From positions 1 to 64,000 of the forward strand of contig JAIXQA010000010.1 of NCBI GenBank assembly GCA_027485915.1: a DNA stretch of 64,000 nt. Direction: 5' to 3'. This stretch comes from Alphaproteobacteria bacterium. GTDB taxonomy: Bacteria > Pseudomonadota > Alphaproteobacteria > Caulobacterales > Aquidulcibacteraceae. Within the stretch, counting starts at the first letter, position 1, and each line of letters starts with the position of its first letter. The notes under the pieces are model-generated. The model was not told the DNA's origin. It saw only the letters and a program-made list of their open reading frames with translations, and did no database searches. Below, one piece after another: positions 11,145 through 19,258 of the stretch. The position numbers and the translations under genes were made by a program.

Positions 11145-12575
11145 ATGACAGAGCAGATGACCGAACAAACCCTCGCCCCTTTATCCGAACTAGCCCGCGC
11201 GGCAGGCTCTGAGGCGGTCCTGAAAGAAGCTCTGTACCAAGCTGATGATGGGGAATTATTCTTGGAGCGTGCCCGTGGCGAAAGCTTTCTATGGGATGAT
11301 GGGCGTTTAAAATCAGCTTCTTACGATTCAGATGAAGGCTTTGGTCTGCGTGTGGTGGCCGGCGAAGCGGCGGGCTATGCCCATGCCAATGAATTATCCA
11401 ATGCCTCACTCAAGCGGGCTGCGGCGGCAGCTAGTATCGCCAAACGTGGCCATTCGGGTACGCTTGCCGAAGCCCCTGCCCGTACCAATGCCAGGCTCTA
11501 CAGCGATAGCGACCCGCTTGCAGCGCCCAGTTTTGAAGCGAAAATCGCGACCTTGGGTGAAATTGACGCCTATGTTCGGGCCAAGGACTCACGGGTTGTT
11601 CAAGTTTCCGTGTCGCTGGCCGCGTCCCGCAAGGAAATTGCCATTGTGCGCCTTGATGGCGACGTGCGCACCGACACTCGGCCCTTGGTGCGGGTCAATG
11701 TGTCGGTCACCGCTGAAAAAGATGGTCGGCGGGAGAGTGGCTCCGCCGGGGCTGGCGGTCGGGCCGATTACGCGCAATGGATTGAAGAAGGGCATTTAAA
11801 GGCCTTGGCCGATGAAGCCTTGCGAGTCGCTTTGGTCAATCTAGACGCCATCCCGGCACCCGCCGGAGAGATGGATGTGGTGTTGGGGCCGGGCTGGCCG
11901 GGAATCCTGCTGCATGAAGCCGTTGGCCATGGCCTTGAAGGCGACTTTAACCGTAAGGGCACGTCCGCCTTTGCTGGCATGATTGGCCAACGCGTTGCCT
12001 CGCCCGGCGTCACCGTTGTTGATGATGGTACCTTGGCCAATCGCCGGGGCTCTTTGACCATCGACGACGAAGGCACGCCAACACAGCGCACCGTCCTGAT
12101 CGAAGACGGCATTTTGGTCGGCTATCTGCAAGACCGGATGAATGCGCGCCTGATGGGTGTTGCCCCAACTGGCAATGGTCGCCGGGAAAGCTATGCCCAT
12201 AGCCCCATGCCCCGCATGACCAATACGACCATGGAATCAGGCTCTATGGATCCTGCCGAGATTGTTGCCAGTCTGAAGCGCGGCATTTATGCCACCAACT
12301 TTGGCGGCGGCTCGGTCGATATCACGTCGGGCAAATTCGTGTTCCAATGCACCGAAGCCTATCTGGTTGAGAATGGGAAGATTATTGCCCCGGTAAAAGG
12401 CGCTAGCCTGATTGGCGACGGGCCAACCTCACTCACCAAAATCTCGATGATTGGCAATGACGCGGCCCTGGACAATGGCGTCGGGACCTGCGGCAAAGCA
12501 GGCCAATCTGTCCCCGTCGGCGTCGGCCAACCCACCTTGCGCATCGGCGGCCTGACGGTCGGCGGCGCGGGGTAG
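11145..12575 (+). CDS. tldD: TldD metalloprotease
   Basis: Catalytic subunit of the TldD/TldE zinc protease, which in enterobacteria matures microcin B17 and degrades CcdA; the alphaproteobacterial role is not settled. The metal site HEAVGH follows the glycine-rich GPGWPGILL at about residues 247-261. The Cys of the C-terminal FQCTEAYLVENGKI and the GTCGKAGQSVPVGVGQPTLRI end are typical of the family. ATG at 11145 is chosen because GGAAGGA precedes it by 6 bases; a frame extension to an upstream TTG has no support. TldE is not in this window. Confidence 0.93.
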   Translation: MTEQMTEQTLAPLSELARAAGSEAVLKEALYQADDGELFLERARGESFLWDDGRLKSASYDSDEGFGLRVVAGEAAGYAHANELSNASLKRAAAAASIAKRGHSGTLAEAPARTNARLYSDSDPLAAPSFEAKIATLGEIDAYVRAKDSRVVQVSVSLAASRKEIAIVRLDGDVRTDTRPLVRVNVSVTAEKDGRRESGSAGAGGRADYAQWIEEGHLKALADEALRVALVNLDAIPAPAGEMDVVLGPGWPGILLHEAVGHGLEGDFNRKGTSAFAGMIGQRVASPGVTVVDDGTLANRRGSLTIDDEGTPTQRTVLIEDGILVGYLQDRMNARLMGVAPTGNGRRESYAHSPMPRMTNTTMESGSMDPAEIVASLKRGIYATNFGGGSVDITSGKFVFQCTEAYLVENGKIIAPVKGASLIGDGPTSLTKISMIGNDAALDNGVGTCGKAGQSVPVGVGQPTLRIGGLTVGGAG

Positions 12576-12585
12576 ATTTTATTTG

Positions 12586-12601
12586 ATTTGTGTACACAAA
12601 T
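12586..12601. promoter_or_regulatory. 16-bp palindrome upstream of brnT (candidate operator)
   Basis: ATTTGTGTACACAAAT is a perfect palindrome just after the tldD stop and 80 bases before the toxin frame. Its core TTGTGTACACAA has the same form as TTGTATATACAA before the second BrnA-type gene (26283-26294). A TTGATT (12583-12588) and a TGTATG (12604-12609) could be weak -35/-10 elements around it. Autorepression through palindromes is usual for type II antitoxins; that BrnA binds this one is inferred. Confidence 0.55.
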
Positions 12602-12680
12602 CGTGTATGCAGCAGCGTGAAAGCGTCTAGTCTGTATCCTATCAGGCAAAGGCCATTCTGATGGGCCAGCGTAACCAAAT

Positions 12681-13016
12681 GTGCGGCCACACGTGGGTCA
12701 CTTCGTCACTTTGGCGAAAAGACCGGCACTTACGGTTACGCCGACGGAATTTGAGTGGGACGAAGAGAAAAATCGGGCGAATATCCTGAAGCATAAGGTT
12801 AGCCTTGGGAGAGCGGCCCAGATCTTTAAGAACCCATTTTTTACCAAAGTCGACCAGCGACAGGACTATGGCGAGACACGGTTTGTCTCAATCGGAAGCG
12901 TTGGAGACGAGTGTTTAGTAGTCGTCCATACCCTTCGTGGCCCGAAAGTTAGGATCATTAGTGCTTGGAAAGGCGGTCAAGATGAGCGAAGCAAACTTAG
13001 TCAGCTATACTCTTGA
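12681..13016 (+). CDS. brnT: BrnT-family toxin
   Basis: A small RelE-fold ribonuclease toxin of the BrnT type. The family hallmarks are present: FEWDEEKNRANILKHKVS near the start, DQRQDYGETRFVSIG in the middle, and VVVHTLRGPKVRIISAWKGG near the end, followed by the terminal ER. The family is about 90 residues, so the first 20 or so of this frame (GTG at 12681) are probably extra or untranslated; no good Shine-Dalgarno fixes the start. The 3' end overlaps the antitoxin gene by 35 bases. BrnT enzymes inhibit translation by cutting RNA; the partner neutralises them. Confidence 0.8.
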   Translation: MRPHVGHFVTLAKRPALTVTPTEFEWDEEKNRANILKHKVSLGRAAQIFKNPFFTKVDQRQDYGETRFVSIGSVGDECLVVVHTLRGPKVRIISAWKGGQDERSKLSQLYS

Positions 13017-13257
13017 ACAATTGCAGGACATGCAGGATCGGGGTGAAATTTTCCACGATCCAAACGCCCCCATCGGCCCCTCTCTCGGCCCCGATTTTTG
13101 GGCGGACGCTGTCTTGGTTGAACCACAAGGGCGCAAGTCGGTGCATTTGCGGCTGCAGCCAGAAGTCTACGACTTCTTCGTTGCCCAAAGTGGTGGCAAG
13201 GGTCATATCAAGAAAATGCAGCAAGTCCTCAAAGCTTATGTGGATGCCCATAAGTAA
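12982..13257 (+). CDS. brnA: BrnA-family antitoxin
   Basis: A 91-residue partner of the preceding toxin. The C-terminal part (HLRLQPEVYDFFVAQSGGKGHIKKMQQVLKAYVDAHK) is the ribbon-helix-helix-like BrnA antitoxin domain that binds DNA as a dimer; the N-terminal half (LVSYTLEQLQDMQDRGEIF) should wrap the toxin. ATG at 12982 starts inside the toxin gene, giving a 35-base overlap and coupling. BrnA proteins repress their own operon, and the palindrome at 12586-12601 is the obvious candidate site. Confidence 0.8.
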   Translation: MSEANLVSYTLEQLQDMQDRGEIFHDPNAPIGPSLGPDFWADAVLVEPQGRKSVHLRLQPEVYDFFVAQSGGKGHIKKMQQVLKAYVDAHK

Positions 13258-13364
13258 GGTGGCAATTGTTGGAAGTTTTGCCTGTGTCATCACGCCGTCG
13301 CGCCATAGCTTTAAGTCAGCTTTGCCCGTAAGCTAATAGGGCTTTCATTTTGAGGAGAAGCCAG

Positions 13365-13790
13365 ATGTCGTTTAATGTTCAAGAATTACTCACCAAAGTC
13401 GGCGGTGCCGACTTCCTCAAAACCCTTGGCGACAAAGTTGGCCTCGAGGCCGAGCGTGCCCAAACCTTGGCGGCCGATCTTTTGGCCCATGCCAAAGAAA
13501 GCGGCGGCGACATCATGGGTTCGGTCCAGATCATCGCGGAAAAAACCGGCCTGCCGCTTGAGCAGGTGCAAGGGGTCGCCACTGGCCTCTCGACCAGCCT
13601 TGGCGCGAAAGCAGCCGAACTGACTGGTGCCGCACAAACCTTTGTTGGCGACATGCTGGGCAAGCTGAAAGACACCCCTTTGTCGGGCGTGGTCGCCAGC
13701 CTCGACAAGGATGGCGATGGCAATCCGGTGAATGACCTGACCGACATGGCCAAAAATGCTTTGGGCGGTCTTTTTGGCGGCAAAAAATAG
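13365..13790 (+). CDS. Uncharacterised helical protein with EF-hand-like loop
   Basis: A 141-residue soluble protein of unknown function. Most of it is predicted helix (MSFNVQELLTKVGGADFLKTLGDKVG and onward), ending with SLDKDGDGNPVNDLTDMAKNALGGLFGGKK. The DKDGDGNPVNDL stretch at about residues 111-122 resembles a calcium-binding EF-hand or dockerin loop. ATG at 13365 has GAGGAG 8 bases upstream and was preferred to an extension at 13350. No signal peptide. It stands alone between brnTA and an MscS channel. Confidence 0.7.
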   Translation: MSFNVQELLTKVGGADFLKTLGDKVGLEAERAQTLAADLLAHAKESGGDIMGSVQIIAEKTGLPLEQVQGVATGLSTSLGAKAAELTGAAQTFVGDMLGKLKDTPLSGVVASLDKDGDGNPVNDLTDMAKNALGGLFGGKK

Positions 13791-13906
13791 TACACACAGG
13801 CGGGCGCGGCATTATTCTGTCGCGCTCGCTTGACCCCCCAGCCAAAACCCCGAATTTGGTCGTTGTTACACGTCCAACTGGGCGAACTGGCTAGGACCCG
13901 TCCCAC

Positions 13907-14731
13907 ATGACCCAGATCGAAACCGATATTCTGCCAACCCTTGTCAAAACAGGGATGGAGACTGCCGTCAGTCTCGGTTTGAAGGCGGTGGGTGCGATTG
14001 CCCTGTGGTTTATTGGCCGTTGGGTGATTGGCTTGATCAGCAGGGCGATCACGCGCGCCCTCCTGCACAATACGATGGACCGGACAATCAAGACGTGGAT
14101 CGGCTCCATCGTCACCATCGGCCTCAATATCTTTTTGGTCATTGCCATTCTCAACGTGTTTGGCATTGAAACGACAAGCTTGGCGGCACTGGTGGCAGCA
14201 GCGGGCCTTGCGGTTGGGGCGGCTTGGTCTGGCCTTTTGGCCAATTTCGCCGCAGGCGTTTTTCTGATCTTGTTCAAGCCCTTTAAAGTGGGCGACTTCA
14301 TTACGGCGGCAGGGGTCACAGGTACGGTGACGGAGATCGGCATGTTTGCCACCACGATCAACACGCTTGAAAATGTGCGCACCATCATTGGGAATAATGC
14401 GGTCTCTACCGCCATCATCCAGAATTATTCGGCCAATTCCTATCGGGCGGTAGATTTGCGGGTCCAACTCGCTGCCAGTGTTAGTCCCGATGATGCCATG
14501 GCTTTGCTGCGTCAGTCTGTTTCGGGCATTGCCAATGTCATGGCCAAGCCCGCGCCGATAGTTGAAATCATTGAGTTTACCGATGCAGGTCCAAAGCTTT
14601 TGGTCCGGCCCTTCTGTCATAATGATCATTATTGGCAGGTGGTCTATGACACCCACAAGGCCATTGCCGCGACCTTTAGCGATGCTGGCTTCCCGCAGCC
14701 ATCTGTTGCCCGCGCAGTGACAAACGTCTGA
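13907..14731 (+). CDS. Small-conductance mechanosensitive channel (MscS family)
   Basis: A 274-residue inner-membrane channel that releases solutes on hypo-osmotic shock. It has three membrane helices (about 24-45, 58-85 and 90-122), with pore-lining TM3 rich in Gly/Ala (AAAGLAVGAAWSGLLANFAAG), then the family signature LFKPFKVGDFI and the beta domain (GTVTEIGMFATTINTLENVRTIIGNN). The length matches minimal E. coli MscS. The next gene follows after 21 bases. Confidence 0.92.
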   Translation: MTQIETDILPTLVKTGMETAVSLGLKAVGAIALWFIGRWVIGLISRAITRALLHNTMDRTIKTWIGSIVTIGLNIFLVIAILNVFGIETTSLAALVAAAGLAVGAAWSGLLANFAAGVFLILFKPFKVGDFITAAGVTGTVTEIGMFATTINTLENVRTIIGNNAVSTAIIQNYSANSYRAVDLRVQLAASVSPDDAMALLRQSVSGIANVMAKPAPIVEIIEFTDAGPKLLVRPFCHNDHYWQVVYDTHKAIAATFSDAGFPQPSVARAVTNV

Positions 14732-14752
14732 CTTAATCTTTAGGAGCTTTCC

Positions 14753-15454
14753 ATGGCCCAGCCCCCGATTTCATTTGAACCGACCATGGTGTGTGAAGAT
14801 CTGACGGCGCGGGAAATCTATGCCCGCGTCAAGGCCAACCCAAACCGCGCGAAGTTTGGCATTGGCGACAAGCTCGCGATCGTCAATATCGACTTCCAAC
14901 AAGCCTATACGCGGCCAGACCTGTTCCCCAACACCTCTTACGTCACTGATCCACGTCAGATTGAGCACACCAATCGTATCAGCGCTTTGGCGCGGGCCGC
15001 AGGCATGCCCGTCATCTGGACCCGTGTGGCCTATAAGCCCGATGCAGGCGATGCAGGGGTCTGGGGCACGCGGACCAATACGCCCGACAGCCTGCAAAAC
15101 ATCAAATATGACAGTGCGCGCCACCAGTTCGACCCCCGCTGTGACATCGATCATAGCATTGACCTTACCTATACCAAGCGCATGCCATCAGCCTTTTTTG
15201 AGACCCAGCTTGCGAGCTATCTGGTCTGGCACAAGGTCGACACGCTGATCATCACTGGCGGCTCAACATCGGGTTGCGTGCGCGCGACGGCGGTGGACAG
15301 CCTCAGCCACGGCTATCGCACCATCGTGCCGGAAGAATGTGTGGCCGATAAGCACGAAAGCTATCATTTCGCCAATTTGACCGACCTTTTGCTGAAATAT
15401 GCCGATGTGGTGGGCGTGGCTGAAATTGATGCCTGGTTTGCGGGTCGGGGGTGA
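14753..15454 (+). CDS. Isochorismatase-fold hydrolase (N-carbamoylsarcosine amidase type)
   Basis: A 233-residue cysteine hydrolase of the isochorismatase-like superfamily, which acts on small amides, carbamoyl compounds or isochorismate. The catalytic Asp is in VNIDFQQAY, the conserved Lys in LTYTKRMPSAF and the nucleophile Cys in GGSTSGCVRATAVDSL. The extended N-terminus is most like N-carbamoylsarcosine or N-carbamoyl amino acid amidases; the substrate is not determined. Shine-Dalgarno AGGAG lies 6 bases before the ATG. A PuuE-like deacetylase follows 2.3 kb away, but no pathway can be assigned. Confidence 0.82.
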   Translation: MAQPPISFEPTMVCEDLTAREIYARVKANPNRAKFGIGDKLAIVNIDFQQAYTRPDLFPNTSYVTDPRQIEHTNRISALARAAGMPVIWTRVAYKPDAGDAGVWGTRTNTPDSLQNIKYDSARHQFDPRCDIDHSIDLTYTKRMPSAFFETQLASYLVWHKVDTLIITGGSTSGCVRATAVDSLSHGYRTIVPEECVADKHESYHFANLTDLLLKYADVVGVAEIDAWFAGRG

Positions 15455-15469
15455 GGGTTTCAGGTTCCT

Positions 15470-15492
15470 CCCCTCTCCCAGAGGGAGAGGGG
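15470..15492 (+). terminator. Rho-independent-like terminator
   Basis: A perfect 10-bp stem CCCCTCTCCC / GGGAGAGGGG with loop AGA, followed by CTTTTCG, starts 16 bases after the stop of the isochorismatase-like gene. The same stem sequence is frequent as an intergenic hairpin in many alphaproteobacteria, so it may be both a terminator and a member of a simple repeat family. Confidence 0.65.
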
Positions 15493-15550
15493 CTTTTCGC
15501 GCCTCTAAGCCTCGCTGTGCTCGGATCAGAGCCGCCGGACAATTCTTTCT

Positions 15551-15582
15551 GCGCAAGCTGGGAGGTCAAGGGGGACGCCCCT
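15551..15582 (+). repeat. Partial relative of the 127-195 stem-loop
   Basis: GCGCAAGCTGGGAGGTCAAG followed by GGGGACGCC resembles the left arm at 126-150 (GCGCAAGATGGGGCGTCAAG, then GGCGG). It abuts the stop of the DUF885 gene at 15583. Only the left half is recognisable here. An intergenic TTGACCCCCCAGC near 13832-13844 may be another remnant. Confidence 0.35.
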
Positions 15583-17382
15583 TCATCCAATCGCCTCATC
15601 CAGCAACAAAGCACGCGCATAGCGCACAGGTGGTGAGCCGAAGCCCAAGATCCCGTCGTGATAGGCCTTCAGCTTAAAGGCCGCGCCTTGTTTGGCTTTT
15701 GCCGCCGCGCGGGCTTCCATATGTTCGGCGAAGCCGACAAAATAGGTGGAAAGCTGGGTGACGGACAATTGGGCGCGACGCCATTTGCCAGCGGCTTCGC
15801 GTTCTTCTTGGAAAGCGGTTTCGGTTAGGAAGGTCATGACTTGGGCTTCACTCCAGCCATCGACATGAATGCCTTGGTCGATGATGGCATTGGTGATGGT
15901 GCGTAACAGCACCTTTAACTGCGTCAAACGATAGAGCGGATCGTCCGCCATAAAGCCCTCTTCCACCATCATCGCCTCGGCATAGACCGCCCAACCTTCG
16001 ACAAAGCTGCCAGAGCTTAACACGGCGCGCAGGATGGAGGGATAAGAATTGGCGTGGAAAATCTGGACATAGTGGCCGGGCATCGCTTCGTGCACGGCAA
16101 TATCTTGAATGCCGCGGCGATTATATTCGCGGGTAAAGGAAGTGGCTTGCTCTTCGGTCCAATCATCGGGAATGGGCGAGACGGCATAGAAAGTGTCCAA
16201 ATGCTTTTCGAGTGGACCCGGACTGTCGCAATAGGCGATAGCGAAGCCGCGCTGGAATTCTGGCATCCGGATGATGCGGACGGGGCCATCGGGTAAAGTG
16301 ATCAAATCCCTTTGCGCCACAAATCTGCGCGCGATTTCGGTAGCTTCGGTTGCCACTTCCACCAGTTTGTCGCGGGCGGGTCGGTCTGCAGCGGCAAGGT
16401 CTAGCGCGGCGCGAATGACTCTTTGTTGCTCGGCAGCGGTGGGGTTGGCAGGCAAAGGCGGAGCATCGGCCCGACCCGACAAGGCTTTGACGGAAACAGC
16501 ATACATGTCGGCCCGCACCTCGCGCACGGCTTCTTCGGCCCTACGACGTATCTCTTGCCGCGAAAGGGGCGACATGAGGGTATAAGTCAATTGCTGATCA
16601 AAACGTGCAGCCCCTGCCCGAAAGTCTGCCTTGGCAGCGGGCACCAAAGTCTGGTCAATCCAGCTTTGGAGGGTATCGACAGCACTCAGAAACCCAGCGA
16701 TCGCAGCATTGAGGGCATCCAGCTCTGCCCCTTTCAAGGCCCCCTTCGCGGGCTCAATCATGTCGGTGATGATGGACTTGAGGCCCTGATTTTGTGCCGC
16801 ATAGGTCACTGCATGGGGCGTGGAAATGCGGGCGGGCACCAGATTGGCGCGCGCCGTCGCCAGAAAGCCCGGCAACAGCTTCAAGCGCGCCGTCACAGTA
16901 TTGAGGCGCTGTGGCAAAGGCGCAAAATCGCGCGCCATCAGTGTGTAAAGCGCACTACCTGCCGCATCCTGCCAGACGAGCGGGTTCGAGGCCCAATCTT
17001 GCAACGTTTCGGTTGTCCAGATTTGTGCGCCTAACGCATTGGCCAGCATGGCTTGATCGACTTGGTTGGCGCGCGAGAGACTTTCCTTCGGTAGCGCCTT
17101 CACCTTGGCCAAGGTCGCCTTGGCGAAATTCAAAGAGGCGGCGCGGCCCGTTGGCGTATAATCATTCAACAGATGGTCGAACCGGTGATCGCCAGTCCAC
17201 GTCGCCGTCACCGGGCTTAGGCGCATCGATTGATCGAGCCAGTCTGAGGCGATCTTGGCAAAGCGGGCGTCAGCGTCCGTCTGGTCCTTGGCGATGGCTA
17301 AGCTGGGCAGAAGCGGGACCGCCGCACTGGCCCCCAAGGCCCCTAAAATCGTACGCCGTGAGTTTTCACCAGATTGGGCCAT
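15583..17382 (-). CDS. DUF885 family protein, exported
   Basis: A 599-residue member of the DUF885 family, thought to be zinc-dependent peptidases or hydrolases. The family motif HEAMPGHYVQ is present at about residue 443, preceded by GIQDIAV, and the downstream GWAVYAEAMMVEEGF carries the Glu ligand expected of gluzincin-like sites. The N-terminus has a twin-arginine signal (SRRTILGALGASAAVPLL) ending near residue 31, so a folded, periplasmic protein is likely. The gene is not in an operon: the neighbours run the other way. The substrate is unknown. Confidence 0.85.
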   Translation of the reverse strand: MAQSGENSRRTILGALGASAAVPLLPSLAIAKDQTDADARFAKIASDWLDQSMRLSPVTATWTGDHRFDHLLNDYTPTGRAASLNFAKATLAKVKALPKESLSRANQVDQAMLANALGAQIWTTETLQDWASNPLVWQDAAGSALYTLMARDFAPLPQRLNTVTARLKLLPGFLATARANLVPARISTPHAVTYAAQNQGLKSIITDMIEPAKGALKGAELDALNAAIAGFLSAVDTLQSWIDQTLVPAAKADFRAGAARFDQQLTYTLMSPLSRQEIRRRAEEAVREVRADMYAVSVKALSGRADAPPLPANPTAAEQQRVIRAALDLAAADRPARDKLVEVATEATEIARRFVAQRDLITLPDGPVRIIRMPEFQRGFAIAYCDSPGPLEKHLDTFYAVSPIPDDWTEEQATSFTREYNRRGIQDIAVHEAMPGHYVQIFHANSYPSILRAVLSSGSFVEGWAVYAEAMMVEEGFMADDPLYRLTQLKVLLRTITNAIIDQGIHVDGWSEAQVMTFLTETAFQEEREAAGKWRRAQLSVTQLSTYFVGFAEHMEARAAAKAKQGAAFKLKAYHDGILGFGSPPVRYARALLLDEAIG

Positions 17383-17438
17383 GCTTTAGTCTCCCAGCTT
17401 GCTATTCGACGAGCACTATAGGGCCGTTAGGTCGGCTG

Positions 17439-17579
17439 TCATCCCTTACTGCGGCGCATCGGCGCGCAAAACGCCACATCGCGCGATAGGCTTGGGTTGC
17501 GGCTTGGAAGATCGAGCGGCAGCGCCCGGAGATAGGAAATCAAGCCAGCCTTGGCATCCTTTGGTTTGACCGTCTTCAT
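17439..17579 (-). CDS. Possible small protein upstream of DUF885 gene
   Basis: A 46-residue frame starting MKTVKPKDAKAGLISYLRAL, in a 336-base spacer (17383-17718) that otherwise shows nothing recognisable. ATG at 17579 has GGAG 5 bases upstream. The product would be basic with one amphipathic helix and an Arg/Lys-rich end. It is read in the same direction as the DUF885 gene, 56 bases ahead of it. No family is recognised, so coding is uncertain; it might also be a remnant of a longer gene. Confidence 0.35.
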   Translation of the reverse strand: MKTVKPKDAKAGLISYLRALPLDLPSRNPSLSRDVAFCAPMRRSKG

Positions 17580-17718
17580 CTTCGCTCCGCCCAAAGTGAC
17601 AATTGGGGCCCACCATAAACTATCTTTACTATTTTCTCAATTTGAATTGACCTATCGAATTGGCGTACACGTCACCGCCCCCCTTGCCTTCCCCACGCGG
17701 GTCGCGCAAACTTTGTCC

Positions 17719-18654
17719 ATGCAGGCTGACCCCAATCTTTATGATGACTGGCCCTATCTGAACCGGCCCAAGATCATCTGGCCCGGCAACAAGAAGCTCG
17801 CCTTCTGGATCGCGCCGAATATCGAATATTATGAATTCATGCCGCCGGTGAATCCCAAGCGGCCGGGTTGGCCCAAGCCTTCACCCGATGTCGTAGGCTA
17901 TTCCCAGCGGGACTGGGGCAATCGGGTTGGTCATCAAAGGCTGATGGAGATGTTGGACCGGCACGACTTACGCGGCTCCATTTCGCTCAATGTCGCGATG
18001 TGCCAGCATTGCCCCGAGATTATTGAGGCATGCGTCGAACGTAAGTGGGAGTTTTTCTCGCACGGCATTTATAACACGCGCTATTCCTATGAGATGGATG
18101 AAGCCCAAGAGCGGGCGGTGTTGGAAGATTCCATTGCCACCGTTCAGGCCGCCACGGGCCAACGCATTCGCGGTTACCTGGCCCCTGCCCTAACCCATAC
18201 CGAGCGCACCCTCGACCTGATAGCTGAGTATGACTTCTGGTACACGTGCGACCTGTTTCAAGACGACCAGCCCCAGCCGATCAAGACCAAGACTGGCAAG
18301 CTGATGAGCATGCCCTATTCGCTCGAGGTCAATGATGTCATCACCTATGGCGCACTGGCCATGAGTGCGGAGCGCTATGGCGATGTTCTGATGCGCCATT
18401 TCGATCAGCTTCTCGAAGAAGGTGGCGAGAGCGGCACCGTCATGTGTATCCCGCTGCATGCTTATTTGGTGAGCCAAAGCCACCGGATCAAAGCCTTTGA
18501 ACGGGCCTTGAGCTATATCACCGCGCATCAGGATGAGGTTTGGTTCACCACGGCGGTGGAGATTGCAGGCCACTATCGCGAACATTATTGGGACCAGACT
18601 TTGAATGATATTCGCGCCCGGGGTCTAGCAACGGCCGGTACTGGCTTTTCTTGA
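17719..18654 (+). CDS. PuuE-like polysaccharide deacetylase family protein
   Basis: A 311-residue NodB-homology (carbohydrate esterase 4) protein of the subgroup that includes the cofactor-independent allantoinase PuuE. Characteristic segments are RDWGNRVGHQRLMEMLDRHDLRGSISLNV, EFFSHGIYNTRYSYEMDEAQER and GYLAPALTHTERTLDLIAEYDFWYTCD. ATG at 17719 (MQADPNLYDDWPYL) fits the family start; the longer frame from 17551 has no homology-like sequence. The stop overlaps the ATG of a GNAT gene by 1 base. The substrate could be allantoin or another small amide or N-acyl compound. A paralogue-like gene lies at 49583. Confidence 0.8.
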   Translation: MQADPNLYDDWPYLNRPKIIWPGNKKLAFWIAPNIEYYEFMPPVNPKRPGWPKPSPDVVGYSQRDWGNRVGHQRLMEMLDRHDLRGSISLNVAMCQHCPEIIEACVERKWEFFSHGIYNTRYSYEMDEAQERAVLEDSIATVQAATGQRIRGYLAPALTHTERTLDLIAEYDFWYTCDLFQDDQPQPIKTKTGKLMSMPYSLEVNDVITYGALAMSAERYGDVLMRHFDQLLEEGGESGTVMCIPLHAYLVSQSHRIKAFERALSYITAHQDEVWFTTAVEIAGHYREHYWDQTLNDIRARGLATAGTGFS

Positions 18655-19166
18655 TGCAGATTAGGGCGGTGAGCGACCCCTTGTCGGGTTCAGAGCTTGA
18701 AGATTTGACCAGCCTGTTGGTTGATGCCGTTGAAAATGGTGCCTCTCTTGGTTTCTTAAAGCCGATGGAAGAAGCCCGTGCGCGGACCTATTGGGAAGGC
18801 GTTTCCCGGGCAGTTCAGGCCGGTGATAAAGCCCTTTTGGTGGCCGAAATTGGCGGGGCCATTTTAGGCACGGTGCAAGTGGTTCTCGATATGCCACAGA
18901 ACCAGCCGCATCGCGGCGAAGTCTCCAAAATGATCGTGCATTCACGGGTTCGCCAGCTGGGGCTTGGAACGCGCCTGCTTGATGCCGCCGAAGAGCGGGC
19001 GCGGTTTGCTGGCAAATCTCTCTTGGTTCTTGACACCCAGACGGGCTCTGCCGCCGAACACCTCTATCGGAAGGCCGGCTATAGCCCCCTGCCGCCCTTG
19101 CCCGATTATGCCCTGACACCCGATGGCGAGCTTGCCGCCACCACAATCTTCTGGAAGCGGATTTAG
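18654..19166 (+). CDS. GNAT family N-acetyltransferase
   Basis: A 170-residue GNAT enzyme with the acetyl-CoA loop HSRVRQLGLGTRLLDAAEERAR (about residues 95-116) and the terminal AEHLYRKAGYSPLPPLPDYALTPDG. Its ATG shares one base with the TGA of the PuuE-like gene (TGATG), so the two are translationally coupled and may act on related metabolites. The substrate is unknown; it resembles acetyltransferases of amino acids or antibiotics. Confidence 0.85.
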   Translation: MQIRAVSDPLSGSELEDLTSLLVDAVENGASLGFLKPMEEARARTYWEGVSRAVQAGDKALLVAEIGGAILGTVQVVLDMPQNQPHRGEVSKMIVHSRVRQLGLGTRLLDAAEERARFAGKSLLVLDTQTGSAAEHLYRKAGYSPLPPLPDYALTPDGELAATTIFWKRI

Positions 19167-19258
19167 CCTCAGCCTGAACCTTACCAGCATTTAACTGGCC
19201 CGCCACAAAGCCTTCTGGCAGGACAGGCATGGGACGACTGACAACCGGGGAAATCAAG

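Noticed and set aside
13379-14656. A 425-residue open frame on the minus strand
   Set aside because: It is antisense to the EF-hand-like gene and the MscS gene, which both have good starts and recognisable sequence. Its product has no domain pattern, and it extends through the intergenic gap.
15470-15492. Hairpin CCCCTCTCCC-AGA-GGGAGAGGGG as a regulatory repeat
   Set aside because: It may belong to a widespread simple hairpin family, but only one copy was seen in this window, so it is listed only as a terminator.
14753-18654. A purine-degradation operon from the isochorismatase-like and PuuE-like genes
   Set aside because: The two genes are separated by a terminator and an oppositely oriented DUF885 gene, and no uricase, HIU hydrolase or ureidoglycolate gene is present.
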